A DNA stretch of 64,000 nucleotides from contig NZ_FYEA01000008.1 in assembly GCF_900187605.1 (NCBI RefSeq), positions 248,001-312,000 of the forward strand, written 5' to 3'. How positions within the stretch are numbered: position 1 is the stretch's first letter; each line of letters begins with the position of its first letter. Under the pieces are notes generated by a model. The model searched no databases. It had not been told where the DNA came from and saw only the letters and a program-made list of their open reading frames with translations. Source of the DNA: Pseudomonas sp. Irchel 3H7 (GTDB lineage: Bacteria > Pseudomonadota > Gammaproteobacteria > Pseudomonadales > Pseudomonadaceae). Below, piece after piece: positions 44,620 to 56,800 of this stretch. A program made the position numbers and the translations under genes.

Positions 44620-44666
44620 TTTTGCGGTGTTGCTTGAAGTTGGGACAGCAGGACGCTCTCAAACGA

Positions 44667-46973
44667 TCAAAGATTCTCGTAGCGGTTCATGTCCAGCACA
44701 CCCTCTTCCACCGGATCGGTTTCGTGGATGTACTGACTCAAATCGTGGAAATAGAACCAGAATTGCGGATGACTGCGCCGAATCCCCCAACGTTCGACGA
44801 TTTTCTCGAAGCGGTTGGCATCTTTGGCGTTTTCCATGGCATCGACAAATTCCGCCACTTGGTCGGCAGGAATGTTGAACATGAAGTTCGGATAACTGCT
44901 GAGCACGCCCGGATAAATCGTGATCGTGTCCAGCCCAGGCTGATAGCGCAGCGACTCACCAAGCAGGAACGCCACGTTGCTGTGCGCACGGTTGCGCAGC
45001 AGGCTGTAGACCTCGCGCTTGCCGTTGGCCGTTTCTATGCGCAGCATGGTCGCTTCCGGCAACTGGTCGATCACCTTCAAGCCGGCCGCCGGGCGCGACG
45101 TCAGGCGACTCAGCGCCTGCTCGGCATTTTGCAGCGCCGGGTCAATATTCGGCCGTGAGCAGTAAGCGCCGTCGCAACGGTTGATCGGATCGGGCCGCGC
45201 GTTGAGGTCGCCGTAACGCGCCAGCAATTGCATGGCGAAGTCGTATTTCGGATCCTTTTCATCGAGCTTCAGCGCCGTCGGCTTGTCGTCATCGATCGCC
45301 TCATAATCGAGCCACATCTTGAACTGGCCGCTGCTCTGGTACCAATCGTCGAGGTAATCCTCGCGGGAATCGGCGGGCATCAGGCGCAGGAAGTTCTGCT
45401 CGGCGCCATTACGGATCAGGTCGAAATACAGACGGGTTTGCGCCTGATGCGAAACGTTGCCGAACACGTCGAAGTTGACTGCCAACTGGTAATAGGTGCG
45501 CTCGAGCAAGGGATAGTCGAACAGCCACATTGTCTGCGGCACCTCGCCAATCAGGCCTTTGGTCACCGAAGCGCTGTCGAAGTGACGGAAAATGCTCAGC
45601 AACGCGTTGTCGTTGCCGGCCCACAGGGTCGACCAGCTCGGCGCGGGCAGATCGGCGTAGCTGTCGCGGCGCAGCGCTTCGTACTCATTACGTTTGTTGC
45701 GGTAGTTGTGCCACAAGCTCAAAACGCTGCCGACATCGTCGTTCTGCCCGGGCATGGCCAACAACGGCGTGGCCTGGCCGCGATAGTTCGGGTCGGTGAT
45801 ATAGAGGTCGTGTTCCGGCGCCTGGAACAGCGCCCAGAAGTTGTCGCGGATTACGTCGGTGGCGATCTGGCCCCGGCACACCGGCCCGCGAATAAAGGTG
45901 CGGACGAAGTATTCGGCGTTATCGAGCATAAATTGATATCGCGCCTGGGCCGGAATCGCTTCGAACGTCGCGAATGGATTGGCACGGCTCTGCGGGCCGT
46001 AACCGGGCAAGGCATTGACCTGCCAGTTGCCGCTGTAGAACAGGCTTTTCACCCGCGCCATCTTCGCCGCGCTCAGCGGATAGGTGATGTGGGTTTTATG
46101 CACAATCACGCCCTGCACCGGCCACAAGCGGTAATACACCTGAGTACCCGGATCGTCGTTGGGACGACGGGTGGCGATCAGGTCGATCGGCTGACCGCTC
46201 GGCGTGCGCGAACGCACCCACTGGAAGTAATGCCCCGGCTCGCCGTCCTTGAAATAAATGTGCGCGAGGTACCAGTGCTCGTACAACCAGCGGCCGACCA
46301 GACTTTGCCGTGCCCCCGGCATGTTGAGCAGGTTCTCCCACTGGACGATTTGCAGCGCCTCTTTCGCGCTCGGCGCCAGGCCTTGTTCGTCAATCGGCGC
46401 TCCGGATGCCAGCCAACGCTGCAACGTCTGATATTGCTGATCGGTCAACCCGGTCACCGCCAGCGGCATGCCTTCTTTCGGGTGAGCGCCGGCGTAACCT
46501 TCAAACTCGGCGGGCAGCGCGCACATATTCTGGCGGTTCAGGCCCAGCACGATCTCTTCCGGGAGTTTGGCGTTCGGTGTCAGCGGCGTCTTGTGCCCGA
46601 GTTCTAGCATGCGCGCCATCAGTGCAGCCTGACTGCCTTGGGCGTCGAGCACCGAATAGAAATCTTTCTGCTGCCAGGCGTGCTTGCCGAAGGCGTCGTA
46701 ATACAGTCGGGTGGTCGGCGCCGCGACAGTGCGCTCGCCGTCATAGACCGGCATTTTGCTCGCACCACGGGCCGCGCCTTCGCCACTGCCCAGATTCAAC
46801 TGGCAAGCGGAGTCGTAGCACGCATGACAGGCTACGCACTTCTCGGTGAAGATTGGCTGGATGTCGCGGACGTAAGAAATCGACGGAGAAATGGCCGGTG
46901 CAGTCGCTGGCTCTTGCGCCACGGCGCCCCAGCTGAGAAACAGCAACACAAAACCAATGACGCGGTAAGACAT
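44667..46973 (-). CDS. cti: Periplasmic fatty acid cis-trans isomerase
   Basis: Converts cis to trans unsaturated phospholipid acyl chains to stiffen the membrane under solvent or heat stress. 768 residues with a signal peptide (MSYRVIGFVLLFLSWGAVAQ) and the c-type haem site Cys46-Val-Ala-Cys49-His50, as known for Cti. Blocks such as GAPIDEQGLAPSA and WENLLNMPGARQSLVGRWLYEHWYLAH, shown here in part, are family-typical. I chose ATG 46973 to begin at the signal peptide. Divergent from metH with 154 bases between. Confidence 0.95.
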   Translation of the reverse strand: MSYRVIGFVLLFLSWGAVAQEPATAPAISPSISYVRDIQPIFTEKCVACHACYDSACQLNLGSGEGAARGASKMPVYDGERTVAAPTTRLYYDAFGKHAWQQKDFYSVLDAQGSQAALMARMLELGHKTPLTPNAKLPEEIVLGLNRQNMCALPAEFEGYAGAHPKEGMPLAVTGLTDQQYQTLQRWLASGAPIDEQGLAPSAKEALQIVQWENLLNMPGARQSLVGRWLYEHWYLAHIYFKDGEPGHYFQWVRSRTPSGQPIDLIATRRPNDDPGTQVYYRLWPVQGVIVHKTHITYPLSAAKMARVKSLFYSGNWQVNALPGYGPQSRANPFATFEAIPAQARYQFMLDNAEYFVRTFIRGPVCRGQIATDVIRDNFWALFQAPEHDLYITDPNYRGQATPLLAMPGQNDDVGSVLSLWHNYRNKRNEYEALRRDSYADLPAPSWSTLWAGNDNALLSIFRHFDSASVTKGLIGEVPQTMWLFDYPLLERTYYQLAVNFDVFGNVSHQAQTRLYFDLIRNGAEQNFLRLMPADSREDYLDDWYQSSGQFKMWLDYEAIDDDKPTALKLDEKDPKYDFAMQLLARYGDLNARPDPINRCDGAYCSRPNIDPALQNAEQALSRLTSRPAAGLKVIDQLPEATMLRIETANGKREVYSLLRNRAHSNVAFLLGESLRYQPGLDTITIYPGVLSSYPNFMFNIPADQVAEFVDAMENAKDANRFEKIVERWGIRRSHPQFWFYFHDLSQYIHETDPVEEGVLDMNRYENL

Positions 46974-47127
46974 GCTGCTGATCCCGATTGTTAAAAAACG
47001 CCGCGATTCTACATTATGACGCCCGTACCAACATGAGCGATATTCATGCAAAAGCGCCACATGCTCTAAAACCGCACAGGTTTGTTATGATCCCGCTCCT
47101 TCGTAATGGTCTTTCCGAGTAGTCCAA

Positions 47128-50100
47128 ATGTCCGATCGCAGCGTCCGCCTTCAAGCTCTCAAGCAAGCTCTCAAAGAGCGCATCCTGATACTCGATGGCG
47201 GCATGGGCACGATGATCCAGAGCTATAAGCTCGAAGAGCAGGATTATCGCGGCAAACGCTTCGCGGATTGGCCGAGTGACGTCAAGGGCAACAACGACCT
47301 GCTGGTGATCACCCGTCCGGACGTGATCGGCGGCATCGAGAAAGCCTACCTGGATGCCGGTGCCGACATCCTCGAAACCAACACTTTCAACGCCACGCGC
47401 ATTTCCATGGCCGACTACGGCATGGAAGAACTGGCCTACGAATTAAACGTAGAAGGCGCACGTCTGGCGCGCAAGATTGCCGACGCCAAGACCGCCGAGA
47501 ACCCGGCCAAGCCACGTTTCGTCGCTGGCGTGCTCGGCCCGACCAGCCGCACCTGTTCGCTGTCGCCGGACGTCAACAACCCCGGCTATCGCAACGTCAC
47601 CTTCGATGAGCTGGTGGAAAACTACACCGAAGCCACCAAAGGTCTGATCGAGGGCGGCGCCGACCTGATCCTGATCGAAACCATTTTCGACACCCTCAAC
47701 GCCAAAGCGGCGATCTTCGCCGTGCAAGGTGTGTTCGAAGAGCTGCACATCGAACTGCCGATCATGATTTCCGGGACCATCACCGACGCCTCCGGCCGTA
47801 CCCTCTCGGGCCAGACCACCGAAGCGTTCTGGAACTCGGTGGCGCACGCCAAGCCGATTTCTGTAGGTCTGAACTGCGCGCTCGGCGCCAGTGAACTGCG
47901 TCCGTACCTGGAAGAGCTGTCGAACAAGGCCAGCACTCATGTGTCCGCGCACCCGAACGCCGGCCTGCCGAACGAATTCGGCGAGTACGACGAACTGCCG
48001 TCGGAAACCGCCAAAGTCATCGAAGAATTCGCCCAGAGCGGCTTCCTCAACATCGTTGGCGGCTGCTGCGGCACCACGCCGGGGCACATTGAAGCCATTG
48101 CCAAAGCCGTCGCCGGTTATGCGCCGCGGCAGATTCCGGACATTCCCAAGGCTTGCCGCCTCTCCGGTCTGGAACCGTTCACCATCGATCGCAGTTCGTT
48201 GTTCGTCAACGTCGGCGAACGTACCAACATCACCGGTTCCGCCAAGTTCGCCCGCCTGATCCGTGAAGACAACTACACCGAAGCGCTGGAAGTCGCCTTG
48301 CAACAGGTCGAGGCCGGCGCGCAGGTGATCGACATCAACATGGACGAAGGCATGCTCGATTCGAAGAAGGCCATGGTGACCTTCCTCAATCTGATCGCCG
48401 GTGAACCGGACATCTCGCGCGTGCCGATCATGATCGACTCGTCGAAATGGGAAGTCATCGAAGCCGGCCTCAAGTGCATTCAGGGCAAGGGCATCGTCAA
48501 CTCGATCAGCATGAAAGAAGGCGTCGAGCAGTTCATCCACCACGCCAAACTGTGCAAGCGCTACGGCGCGGCGGTGGTGGTGATGGCGTTCGACGAAGCC
48601 GGCCAAGCCGACACCGAAGCGCGCAAAAAAGAAATCTGCAAACGCTCCTACGACATTCTGGTCAACGAAGTCGGCTTCCCGCCGGAAGACATCATCTTCG
48701 ACCCGAACATCTTCGCCGTCGCTACCGGTATCGAAGAGCACAACAACTACGCGGTGGACTTCATCAACGCCTGCGCCTACATCCGCGACGAGCTGCCGTA
48801 CGCGCTGACGTCAGGCGGCGTGTCCAACGTGTCGTTCTCGTTCCGTGGCAACAACCCGGTGCGTGAGGCGATCCACTCAGTGTTCCTGCTGTACGCGATT
48901 CGCGCCGGCCTGACCATGGGCATCGTCAACGCCGGGCAGCTGGAAATCTACGACCAGATCCCGCAGGAACTGCGCGACGCTGTGGAAGACGTCATCCTCA
49001 ACCGCACGCCGGAAGGCACCGACGCCCTCCTCGCCATCGCCGACAAGTACAAGGGCGACGGCAGCGTCAAGGAAGCCGAAACCGAAGAGTGGCGCAACTG
49101 GGACGTCAACAAGCGTCTGGAACATGCGCTGGTCAAAGGCATCACCACGCACATCGTTGAAGACACCGAAGAGTCGCGTCAGTCGTTCGCGCGTCCCATC
49201 GAAGTGATCGAAGGCCCGCTGATGTCGGGCATGAACATCGTCGGTGACCTGTTCGGCGCCGGTAAGATGTTCCTCCCGCAGGTAGTGAAATCCGCCCGTG
49301 TGATGAAGCAGGCCGTGGCGCACTTGATCCCGTTCATCGAACTGGAAAAAGGCGACAAGCCGGAAGCCAAGGGCAAGATCCTCATGGCGACGGTGAAGGG
49401 CGACGTGCATGACATCGGCAAGAACATTGTCGGCGTGGTACTCGGTTGCAACGGCTATGACATCGTCGACCTCGGCGTAATGGTGCCGGCGGAGAAGATT
49501 CTGCAGGTCGCCAAAGAACAGAAGTGCGACATCATCGGCCTCTCCGGCCTGATCACGCCGTCGCTGGACGAAATGGTTCACGTTGCCCGTGAGATGCAGC
49601 GTCAGGATTTCCATCTGCCGCTGATGATCGGTGGCGCGACCACTTCCAAAGCGCACACCGCGGTGAAGATCGAACCGAAGTACAGCAACGATGCCGTGGT
49701 TTACGTGACCGACGCTTCCCGCGCGGTCGGCGTGGCGACGCAGTTGCTGTCGAAAGAATTGAAGGCCGGTTTCGTCGAGAAAACCCGTCTGGAATACGTC
49801 GATGTACGCGAACGCACCTCGAACCGCAGTGCCCGTACCGAGCGCTTGAGCTACGCCGCGGCCATCGCCAAGAAGCCGCAGTTCGACTGGGCAACTTATG
49901 AGCCGGTCAAACCGACCTTCACCGGCAGCAAGGTGCTGGACAACATCGACCTTAAAGTCCTCGCTGAATACATCGACTGGACGCCGTTCTTTATCTCTTG
50001 GGATCTGGCCGGCAAGTTCCCGCGCATCCTTGAAGACGAAGTGGTCGGTGAAGCCGCCACCGCGCTGTACAAGGACGCGCAGGAAATGCTCGCCAAGCTG

Positions 50101-50838
50101 ATCGACGAGAAGCTGATCAGCGCCCGTGCGGTGTTCGGTTTCTGGCCGGCCAATCAGGTGCATGACGACGACATCGAACTGTACGGCGATGACGGCAAGC
50201 CATTGGCCAAGCTGCATCACCTGCGCCAGCAGATCATCAAGACCGACGGCAAGCCGAACTTCTCGCTGGCCGACTTCGTAGCGCCGAAGGACAGCGAAGT
50301 GACCGACTACGTCGGCGGTTTCATCACCACCGCCGGCATCGGCGCCGAGGAAGTGGCCAAGGCTTACCAAGACGCTGGCGACGACTACAACTCGATCATG
50401 GTCAAAGCCCTGGCCGACCGTTTGGCCGAAGCCTGCGCCGAATGGCTGCACCAGCAAGTGCGTAAAGAGCACTGGGGTTACGCCAAGGACGAAGTGCTCG
50501 ACAACGACGCGCTGATCAAAGAGCAATACAGCGGCATCCGCCCTGCTCCGGGTTACCCGGCCTGCCCGGATCACACCGAGAAAGCCGCGCTGTTCGCCTT
50601 GCTCGATCCGCAAGCCGAAGAAATGCGCGCCGGCCGCAGCGGCGTGTTCCTCACCGAACACTACGCGATGTTCCCGGCGGCTGCGGTCAGCGGCTGGTAC
50701 TTCGCCCACCCGCAAGCGCAGTACTTTGCCGTGGGCAAGGTCGACAAGGATCAGGTGCAGAGCTACACCTCGCGTAAAGGTCAGGAATTGAGCGTGACCG
50801 AGCGCTGGCTGGCGCCGAATCTGGGTTACGACAACTGA
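47128..50838 (+). CDS. metH: Cobalamin-dependent methionine synthase
   Basis: Transfers methyl from methyltetrahydrofolate to homocysteine via methylcobalamin. 1,236 residues, full length: homocysteine domain with zinc Cys pair GGCCGT, pterin domain (VNVGERTNITGSAKFARLI), B12 domain with lower ligand His761 in DVHDIGKNIVG, and SAM-dependent reactivation domain (RPAPGYPACPDHTEK; EHYAMFPAAAVSGWYF). It uses the cofactor whose synthesis is encoded 5-15 kb to the left. A TATGAT -10-like box lies at 47086. No B12 or SAM riboswitch is seen upstream. Confidence 0.98.
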   Translation: MSDRSVRLQALKQALKERILILDGGMGTMIQSYKLEEQDYRGKRFADWPSDVKGNNDLLVITRPDVIGGIEKAYLDAGADILETNTFNATRISMADYGMEELAYELNVEGARLARKIADAKTAENPAKPRFVAGVLGPTSRTCSLSPDVNNPGYRNVTFDELVENYTEATKGLIEGGADLILIETIFDTLNAKAAIFAVQGVFEELHIELPIMISGTITDASGRTLSGQTTEAFWNSVAHAKPISVGLNCALGASELRPYLEELSNKASTHVSAHPNAGLPNEFGEYDELPSETAKVIEEFAQSGFLNIVGGCCGTTPGHIEAIAKAVAGYAPRQIPDIPKACRLSGLEPFTIDRSSLFVNVGERTNITGSAKFARLIREDNYTEALEVALQQVEAGAQVIDINMDEGMLDSKKAMVTFLNLIAGEPDISRVPIMIDSSKWEVIEAGLKCIQGKGIVNSISMKEGVEQFIHHAKLCKRYGAAVVVMAFDEAGQADTEARKKEICKRSYDILVNEVGFPPEDIIFDPNIFAVATGIEEHNNYAVDFINACAYIRDELPYALTSGGVSNVSFSFRGNNPVREAIHSVFLLYAIRAGLTMGIVNAGQLEIYDQIPQELRDAVEDVILNRTPEGTDALLAIADKYKGDGSVKEAETEEWRNWDVNKRLEHALVKGITTHIVEDTEESRQSFARPIEVIEGPLMSGMNIVGDLFGAGKMFLPQVVKSARVMKQAVAHLIPFIELEKGDKPEAKGKILMATVKGDVHDIGKNIVGVVLGCNGYDIVDLGVMVPAEKILQVAKEQKCDIIGLSGLITPSLDEMVHVAREMQRQDFHLPLMIGGATTSKAHTAVKIEPKYSNDAVVYVTDASRAVGVATQLLSKELKAGFVEKTRLEYVDVRERTSNRSARTERLSYAAAIAKKPQFDWATYEPVKPTFTGSKVLDNIDLKVLAEYIDWTPFFISWDLAGKFPRILEDEVVGEAATALYKDAQEMLAKLIDEKLISARAVFGFWPANQVHDDDIELYGDDGKPLAKLHHLRQQIIKTDGKPNFSLADFVAPKDSEVTDYVGGFITTAGIGAEEVAKAYQDAGDDYNSIMVKALADRLAEACAEWLHQQVRKEHWGYAKDEVLDNDALIKEQYSGIRPAPGYPACPDHTEKAALFALLDPQAEEMRAGRSGVFLTEHYAMFPAAAVSGWYFAHPQAQYFAVGKVDKDQVQSYTSRKGQELSVTERWLAPNLGYDN

Positions 50839-50848
50839 GACCGGTCAA

Positions 50849-50877
50849 GGGCCCGGGATTTCTCTAATCCCGAGCCC
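50849..50877. terminator. Hairpin between convergent metH and the NEL-type gene
   Basis: GGGCCCGGGATT and AATCCCGAGCCC form a 12-bp stem with one mismatch and a 5-base loop in the 53-base gap. It lacks a clear T-run, so it is a probable but imperfect terminator for both genes. Confidence 0.55.
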
Positions 50878-50891
50878 GGTCAATCACTCAG

Positions 50892-53800
50892 TCAAGAACG
50901 CCACGAGGGCCCGGGCTTGGCTGAAAGCGTGCCTGGGCGCTCCGACTCATCGGCCAGACTCCGAAGATCGTTGATCTCTCGACGGGTCAGCTCGACTACT
51001 TTCTGTACGCGCAGGGCATCAATTGTCCTGCTCAGCTCAGCCAATTCCAGGTTGTAGTGTTCTTTGTCGATTTCACCGTTTGACTGGCGATCCTCAAGCT
51101 CGCTGAGCGATTGGTGACGCTGCTCGGCCACCGCGCGGTCGATCGCATTCGTTTCCTGCGGATAACGCTCGTGCAGATATTCGTTCCAGTAGTCGCGCGA
51201 TGCCATGCTCACCAACAGTGCGTCGGTGCGCTCCGCCTCCAGAATCGATGCCCGCGATTGCGCCAGCATTTGGTCGCTGATCGGCGTGCCGTATAGCATG
51301 TACGCCGGTTGCCCGGGCAAATCCACGCCGTCCCCCCAACCGCTGGTCAGGCTGATCCGATAACGCAGACGTATTTCGGCGCGATCATGCCCCTGCCCTG
51401 CGGCCTCGGCCAGGGTCTCGACCCTTTCCAGACGAAACAACTGCCGTGACAACCTCAACAAGGCCCGCCCTCGGAGCATCAGTCGATTCGGTGGAATTTC
51501 GCGCAAGGCGCGATACACCGCCACCCGCACTTCCATTTCGCTGAAGGTCAGAGTTCGTCCATCAGGACAGGTGCCATGGGACTCAGCGCTTTGGAACAGC
51601 AACTCCCGAAGCTCGGTGTTTTCGCTTGCGGCGTCCATGACATCCCACACCCTGCGCGTCAGATCGGCCTGCACAAGCCTGTAGTCGCGGGTATCGCGCA
51701 ACAGTCGGATCAACTGAAAAAAGCGCTCGTGGCCTGGCTCTTGCGCCAATCGCGCCCAGACACCCCTTCTCACTTCAGCCAATTGCGGTGAAGCCCCCTC
51801 GAGCCAGGGATTCAATGCCCTTGGCGCAATGTCGTTGGCCGGGTCAAAGATGTTTTCGGCTGGCAACACGGCCGCATGGGGGTCATGCCCTGCGACGGCG
51901 CCATCTTCGCCTTCCACCACGCCACCGTTTCCGGCAATGGGCTGCTCGGCGAGTGGGCTGACGTCGGCGCCAAACAGCTGAGCGTGAATCATCCCGTCAA
52001 TCTGCCCGCGTGAAATGCCCAGGACATGAGAAGAGGCATTCACGCGACTGAAGTATCTGAGCTGCTGTAACGCAGAAAGTGACAGGTCATCGTTGCCGGA
52101 CAAATCGGTGCCTGCTACCAGGCGCGAGTGATTGCCATCGAAAAGCGTCTCGGGAAGGTGCGCGATGTTGTTGCTGCGCAGATCCAGCCGGCGCAGGTAT
52201 CGAGCCTGCAAGACGCCAGCGGGCCAATCGTTCAACGCGTTGTAGCGCAGATCCAGCGTTTCGAGGACGCCGAAGCCGGGCGGGTTGAAGGTTTGCAGAA
52301 TGTTGTAGCCCAGATCCAGTCTGCGCAGACGGTTATGGCTCAGCAACGGGTAAACACTGGCGCCGCTCGAGAGGTTGCAGTGTTGCATTTCCAGTTGTTC
52401 CAGTTCGCGCATGCGGCGCACCGCGCCTGGAAGATTCGCGAGGTCATTGCCACTGATGATCAATGTGCTCAGATCAGCAAAGGCATTCAGAAAGCCATCG
52501 GACCCGTGCTCGCTGATTCCCACACCGCGCAGGTTCAGCGTCGTCACCCCAGCAAGTGGCGCATCCAGAGAAGGTAGATCGCCGGTCTGCAGTCCTTGCA
52601 ACCTAAGCTCCATGGCTTCGCCAGCGGCGCCCGGCGTCAGCCCCTCGAGCCAGGCTTCACAGATGCGCAAAGCCGCGAACGAGCGATTTTGCGCAGTGAT
52701 GTGGCGCCTGCCAGTGCGCACCTCGCGGGTATACAGCCAGTCATTCAACTGGCGAATCAAGCCTTCACTGGCTTGCTGCCATTGGCTGATTTGCGCGTCT
52801 ATCTGCACATCGCTGCGTCCCGCTTCACGCAGCTTGCGCAATAGCAGCCGGGCGCGTTCGGGCGTCATGCTCGGGGTCAGGCGCCGCAGGTGCGCCAGCC
52901 TCCCCGCCTTGTCCGCAATCACGGCGCCGCGCTCGGGCACGGGTAGCAACAGGTCAGCCAGAGACCAGCCCGTTTCCGCCGGTGGAAACTGTGCCGGCAC
53001 CGGCTCCTCGGCGAAGCGTGTCAGTGCGCCGTGCCCAAGCCCTTTGGCCTGTTCGATGCGGCGCAAAGCCGTATTCAGGGCGGTCTCGCCTTCAGCACTG
53101 AAGACGTTGCCCGTCAGATTGGCTTTTATCAATGCATCGGGATGCGCCAGTGCTTGAGGCGACAGCGACGCTATCTCGTTGTCACGCAAGTCGAGCCAGG
53201 ACAGCAGCGGCAGACTTTCGGCGCCGGTGGGCCAGGATTGCAGCTTCGTCGAGCGAAGGTTCAACGCCTGCAACCCGGTCATCGCCCTGACATCCAGAGT
53301 GTTTAACGGGTTATGCCCCAGATTCAGTACCTCGATGCGCGTCAAATCATTGAATTGCGCTTGCACTGGCGGTGTGACGAGCAGGTTGTTATTGGACAAG
53401 TCGAGTTCGGTCAAGGCCGGTAGCTCACTGGCGGTAAACGGCAGTTCGGTGAACGCATTGCCACTGACATCCAGTATTTCAGCACCGCTGAAACCTCTGA
53501 TAAACCCGCGAGCCTGTTCGACGGGGACGTCGAGCAACCCCAGGCGCAACGTAGAAACGTGGGGAAAACTGCCCGCCGGCAATGACGGCAGCGTGAGGAT
53601 CTTCTCGAGCGATGCCAGTCCTCCAAGGCTCAGCCCTGACTCAGGCAGGGCAAATGTGGAAAGGTCTGCCCTCACGCCGTAACGCTGACGAAGCGCGCCA
53701 TTCCAGCTGCTCTTGAGCGCCCTTAAGACGCCGGCGCTGCGTCCGGTCGCCCATTGCCACCGAAGCGCCGGGTTGCGCAGCCCGCCCTGCTGGGACGGAG

Positions 53801-56800
53801 CGTAGAACTGCGCAAAGATTTCATCGTGTTCGACCCTGAGCTGGTCAATCGCCAGCAGTCTCGCTTCGGGCGTTGTCCAGACCTCATTGAATCTCTGCGG
53901 CAGAGGATCGCTGAAGTTCGGCATCACGGCCATGAAGTCCAGTTCTGCGCGGCAATACTCGCTCACCATTTGTTCCAGATCGACCAGATGGCCGAAGGGG
54001 CCTGAATAGTTTTTGACGTATTCAAAAGCGCGCCTGAACGCCGCCCGACTCAGTTTCGACCAGTCCAGCGAGAGTCCGGCCCAAAGCCTTTCGTGCCCGC
54101 TGTAGAGAGCATCGGGCAGTGTGTCGATCGAGGTACGTGTCAAATCCAGACGCTCAAGCTGTTCCAGCCGCTCGACGTAAGCCGGCCACTGTCGCAATGC
54201 GTAGGGGGCGTTGACTTGCAAAGCACGCAAACCACTCAGCGGTGAAAGATCCAGCGCGTGCAGGGTTGTCGAGTCGAATCCTGAATAGTCGATGCGTAAC
54301 GTCTGCAGAGACGTCAACGCACTGAGCCTGTGCGTAAAACTCTCGGCCAATTCCGGCGCATAGGTCGAAAACCGCAGGTGGGTCAGCCCTGACAACCGAC
54401 TGACCGCCTCGGGCAATGAGGTGAGTGGTTGAGGCCTGGCGGGCAGTTGACCATAGCTGGGGCCCAGATCCCCCAGGGTCAGCCGGGTGACATTGGGGAA
54501 CAACGCGATGAAGGCGTCGGCATTGGCATCCGTGATGCCGCTGCCTGTCACCGAAAGTTCGCGCACATGGGGAAAACGCGTGGTGATCACCGGCAGCGGC
54601 GTCTCACACACCAGCGACAGACGCGCCGCTTCGGCTGAGTGCTCCGCGAGCGGGCCATTGCGCCAAGCCTCCCTGAGCGCTTGAGAGAATGACCACTGGT
54701 GTTGTCCAGCCTGACTGCCAGTCGGGCCGGCCTGCCATTGATCCAGTGTGGCGTTGAGCGCCTCCCACTCACGCCGACGCGTGCCCAGTTCAGTGAAGAT
54801 TTGCCTGTCGGTCCGGCCGCGCTGCTGGCGCAGAAACGCGTCGGCCTGTTGCGGACTCGGATAAAGCTCCGTCACGCTCGCCGCGACGGAGGAATGCAGG
54901 CTGGCGCCACGCCCGCTTGCGTAGTAGCCCTTGAGTGTTGCGCTCACCCGTGTCGGAGGCTTGAACCCTTTGAGTGGCGGCGCCAGCAATTGTGCGGCTT
55001 CACGGCGGTGGATATGCGCGTATTCGATGATTTTGCGTTGCAGTTCATGGCTGTCACTGACCTGCGGCAGACCGATCGCCGCACGTGCGTCATCCGGCAG
55101 CGCATACATGATCGAGTTGTAGAAGTTGTCGCCCGCCCCGGAAACGTGGTTAAGCAATTCACCGCGCTCATTGAAGGCGAGAAAAAATGCTCCGTTCTTG
55201 ACCAGGTATCTTTTATCCGGCGCGGTTGTTTCACCGAGACTGTCGAGCAGTGCTCCGGTGGTGCTGCCTTCACGGAGTTCCAGACGCAGGGTCGACGGCC
55301 AGCCTGGCAATTGCCGCAAGGCGTGCAAGGCCAATCGTCGGCTGTCCGCTGTTGCAAGGTTGGCACTGCGCAAACCGATAAAGGCGCGGGTCTGGCGTCC
55401 TTGACGGGCATGCCAGCGAGCCTCTTCGAGCATTTTCAAAGGCGAGCGCCCCGTCGTATCCATACGCGCCAGCTGTGCTGCAGTGGCATGATCCAGCACA
55501 TCCTGCGCGGCTGCTTCGCTCAAACCTGGACACTCGCGCTGCAGCAGGCTGACACGCGCATCGAGCGGTTCAGTGCCGTCGTAGAGGCTGGCAAAAATCG
55601 CAGGCTGGCGTGTATTGGCAAAACCGGCGAGTTGCTTGCGCAATGCGTCTGCTCTGGCGGAATGGAGTCGCGCCGCATCCCTGCCAAGCAGATAGGTAAT
55701 CTCGTTTTCGTCCAGCGCCGCCAGAATCCGCGCCGGCATTTCGCCGTTCAACACCTGCGCACGACTGAGCTGGATAACCGGTCGGGGCACGACCCATGGC
55801 GGTTGCTTTGCCGCGCCATAGCGGATGGACGGCCCGGACAATTCCGCCGCTTCAAAAACTTCCAGCGCCCGACCGAGTGGCCAGCGCGGCATTTCGGTGA
55901 CCAGGGTAAGTGCATACAGATAGCGATCATCGATCCGCGCTGCCCCGCTCAACTGTTCGATGACCTGCCCTGCCGACGCATCCGCTTTGAACAAACGCAT
56001 GGCGTCGAGCCATTCCGGCGGCGGTGGCAAATGATCCAGGTGCATCTTGCGCAAGGTGTTGTCGCTGACACCGCTGATCTGCGTCAGCATCAACAACGCC
56101 TCATCCGAAAGGCCCTCGGTCACATGCCCCATGCGCCGCAGCAGTGTCAGCGTGTCCCAGGACATCGGGCGTTCCAGCGTGTGGCGCCAGGCACCCCGGC
56201 CGTTGTGCCCAAGGACGGGCTGGTAAGCGTTGGGTTCAGTGGGGTGCCTGAGGCGCCATTGCGACGTCGAGGGATCGAAAAACTGTTCGTAGAACTTATC
56301 ACCCTGACGGATGTAGGTTTTACCGTCGATAGCGTGTTGCCCCAGGTCATTCGGCCCGGTCGAATCACTCAGCGTGACAGGATGTTCATAGCCGCTCAGA
56401 TCGGATTTCCACAAACGTGTTTCACCGTTGGGCAATGTCACCGGGTGCAGATCTTCGATCACCGGCTCAGGCTTGACGGCAGCCAGTCGATTGAACCCCG
56501 CGCCCGCGCCAGCCATCACAGCGATCAGCGCAAGGTTTTCTGCCACATCCACCAGGTGCGCCTTGGCGGCGTGCTTGTCGCCCTCGCTCCACTCTTTTAC
56601 GCCTTCGAAGGTTTCGTATAACAGTTGTCCGGCCATGATCACCATCATCACCTCGCCCAACACCGGGACGAACATCGACACCATGTTCAGCCCCAGCAAC
56701 CCGACCTGCAGCAAGGCCGCCAGTTTGGCGTCGCGCGCCTTGATGTTGACGTCAGCGGTCGGAACCGCATGACTGCGCGCGTCGGCCAATACCCTGTCGC

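Noticed and set aside
46974..47127. SAM or B12 riboswitch ahead of metH
   Set aside because: Neither core is present in the 154-base gap.
54699..56621. 640-codon open frame opposite the NEL-type gene
   Set aside because: Antisense shadow; the minus strand encodes a coherent LRR/NEL protein with a ribosome-binding site.
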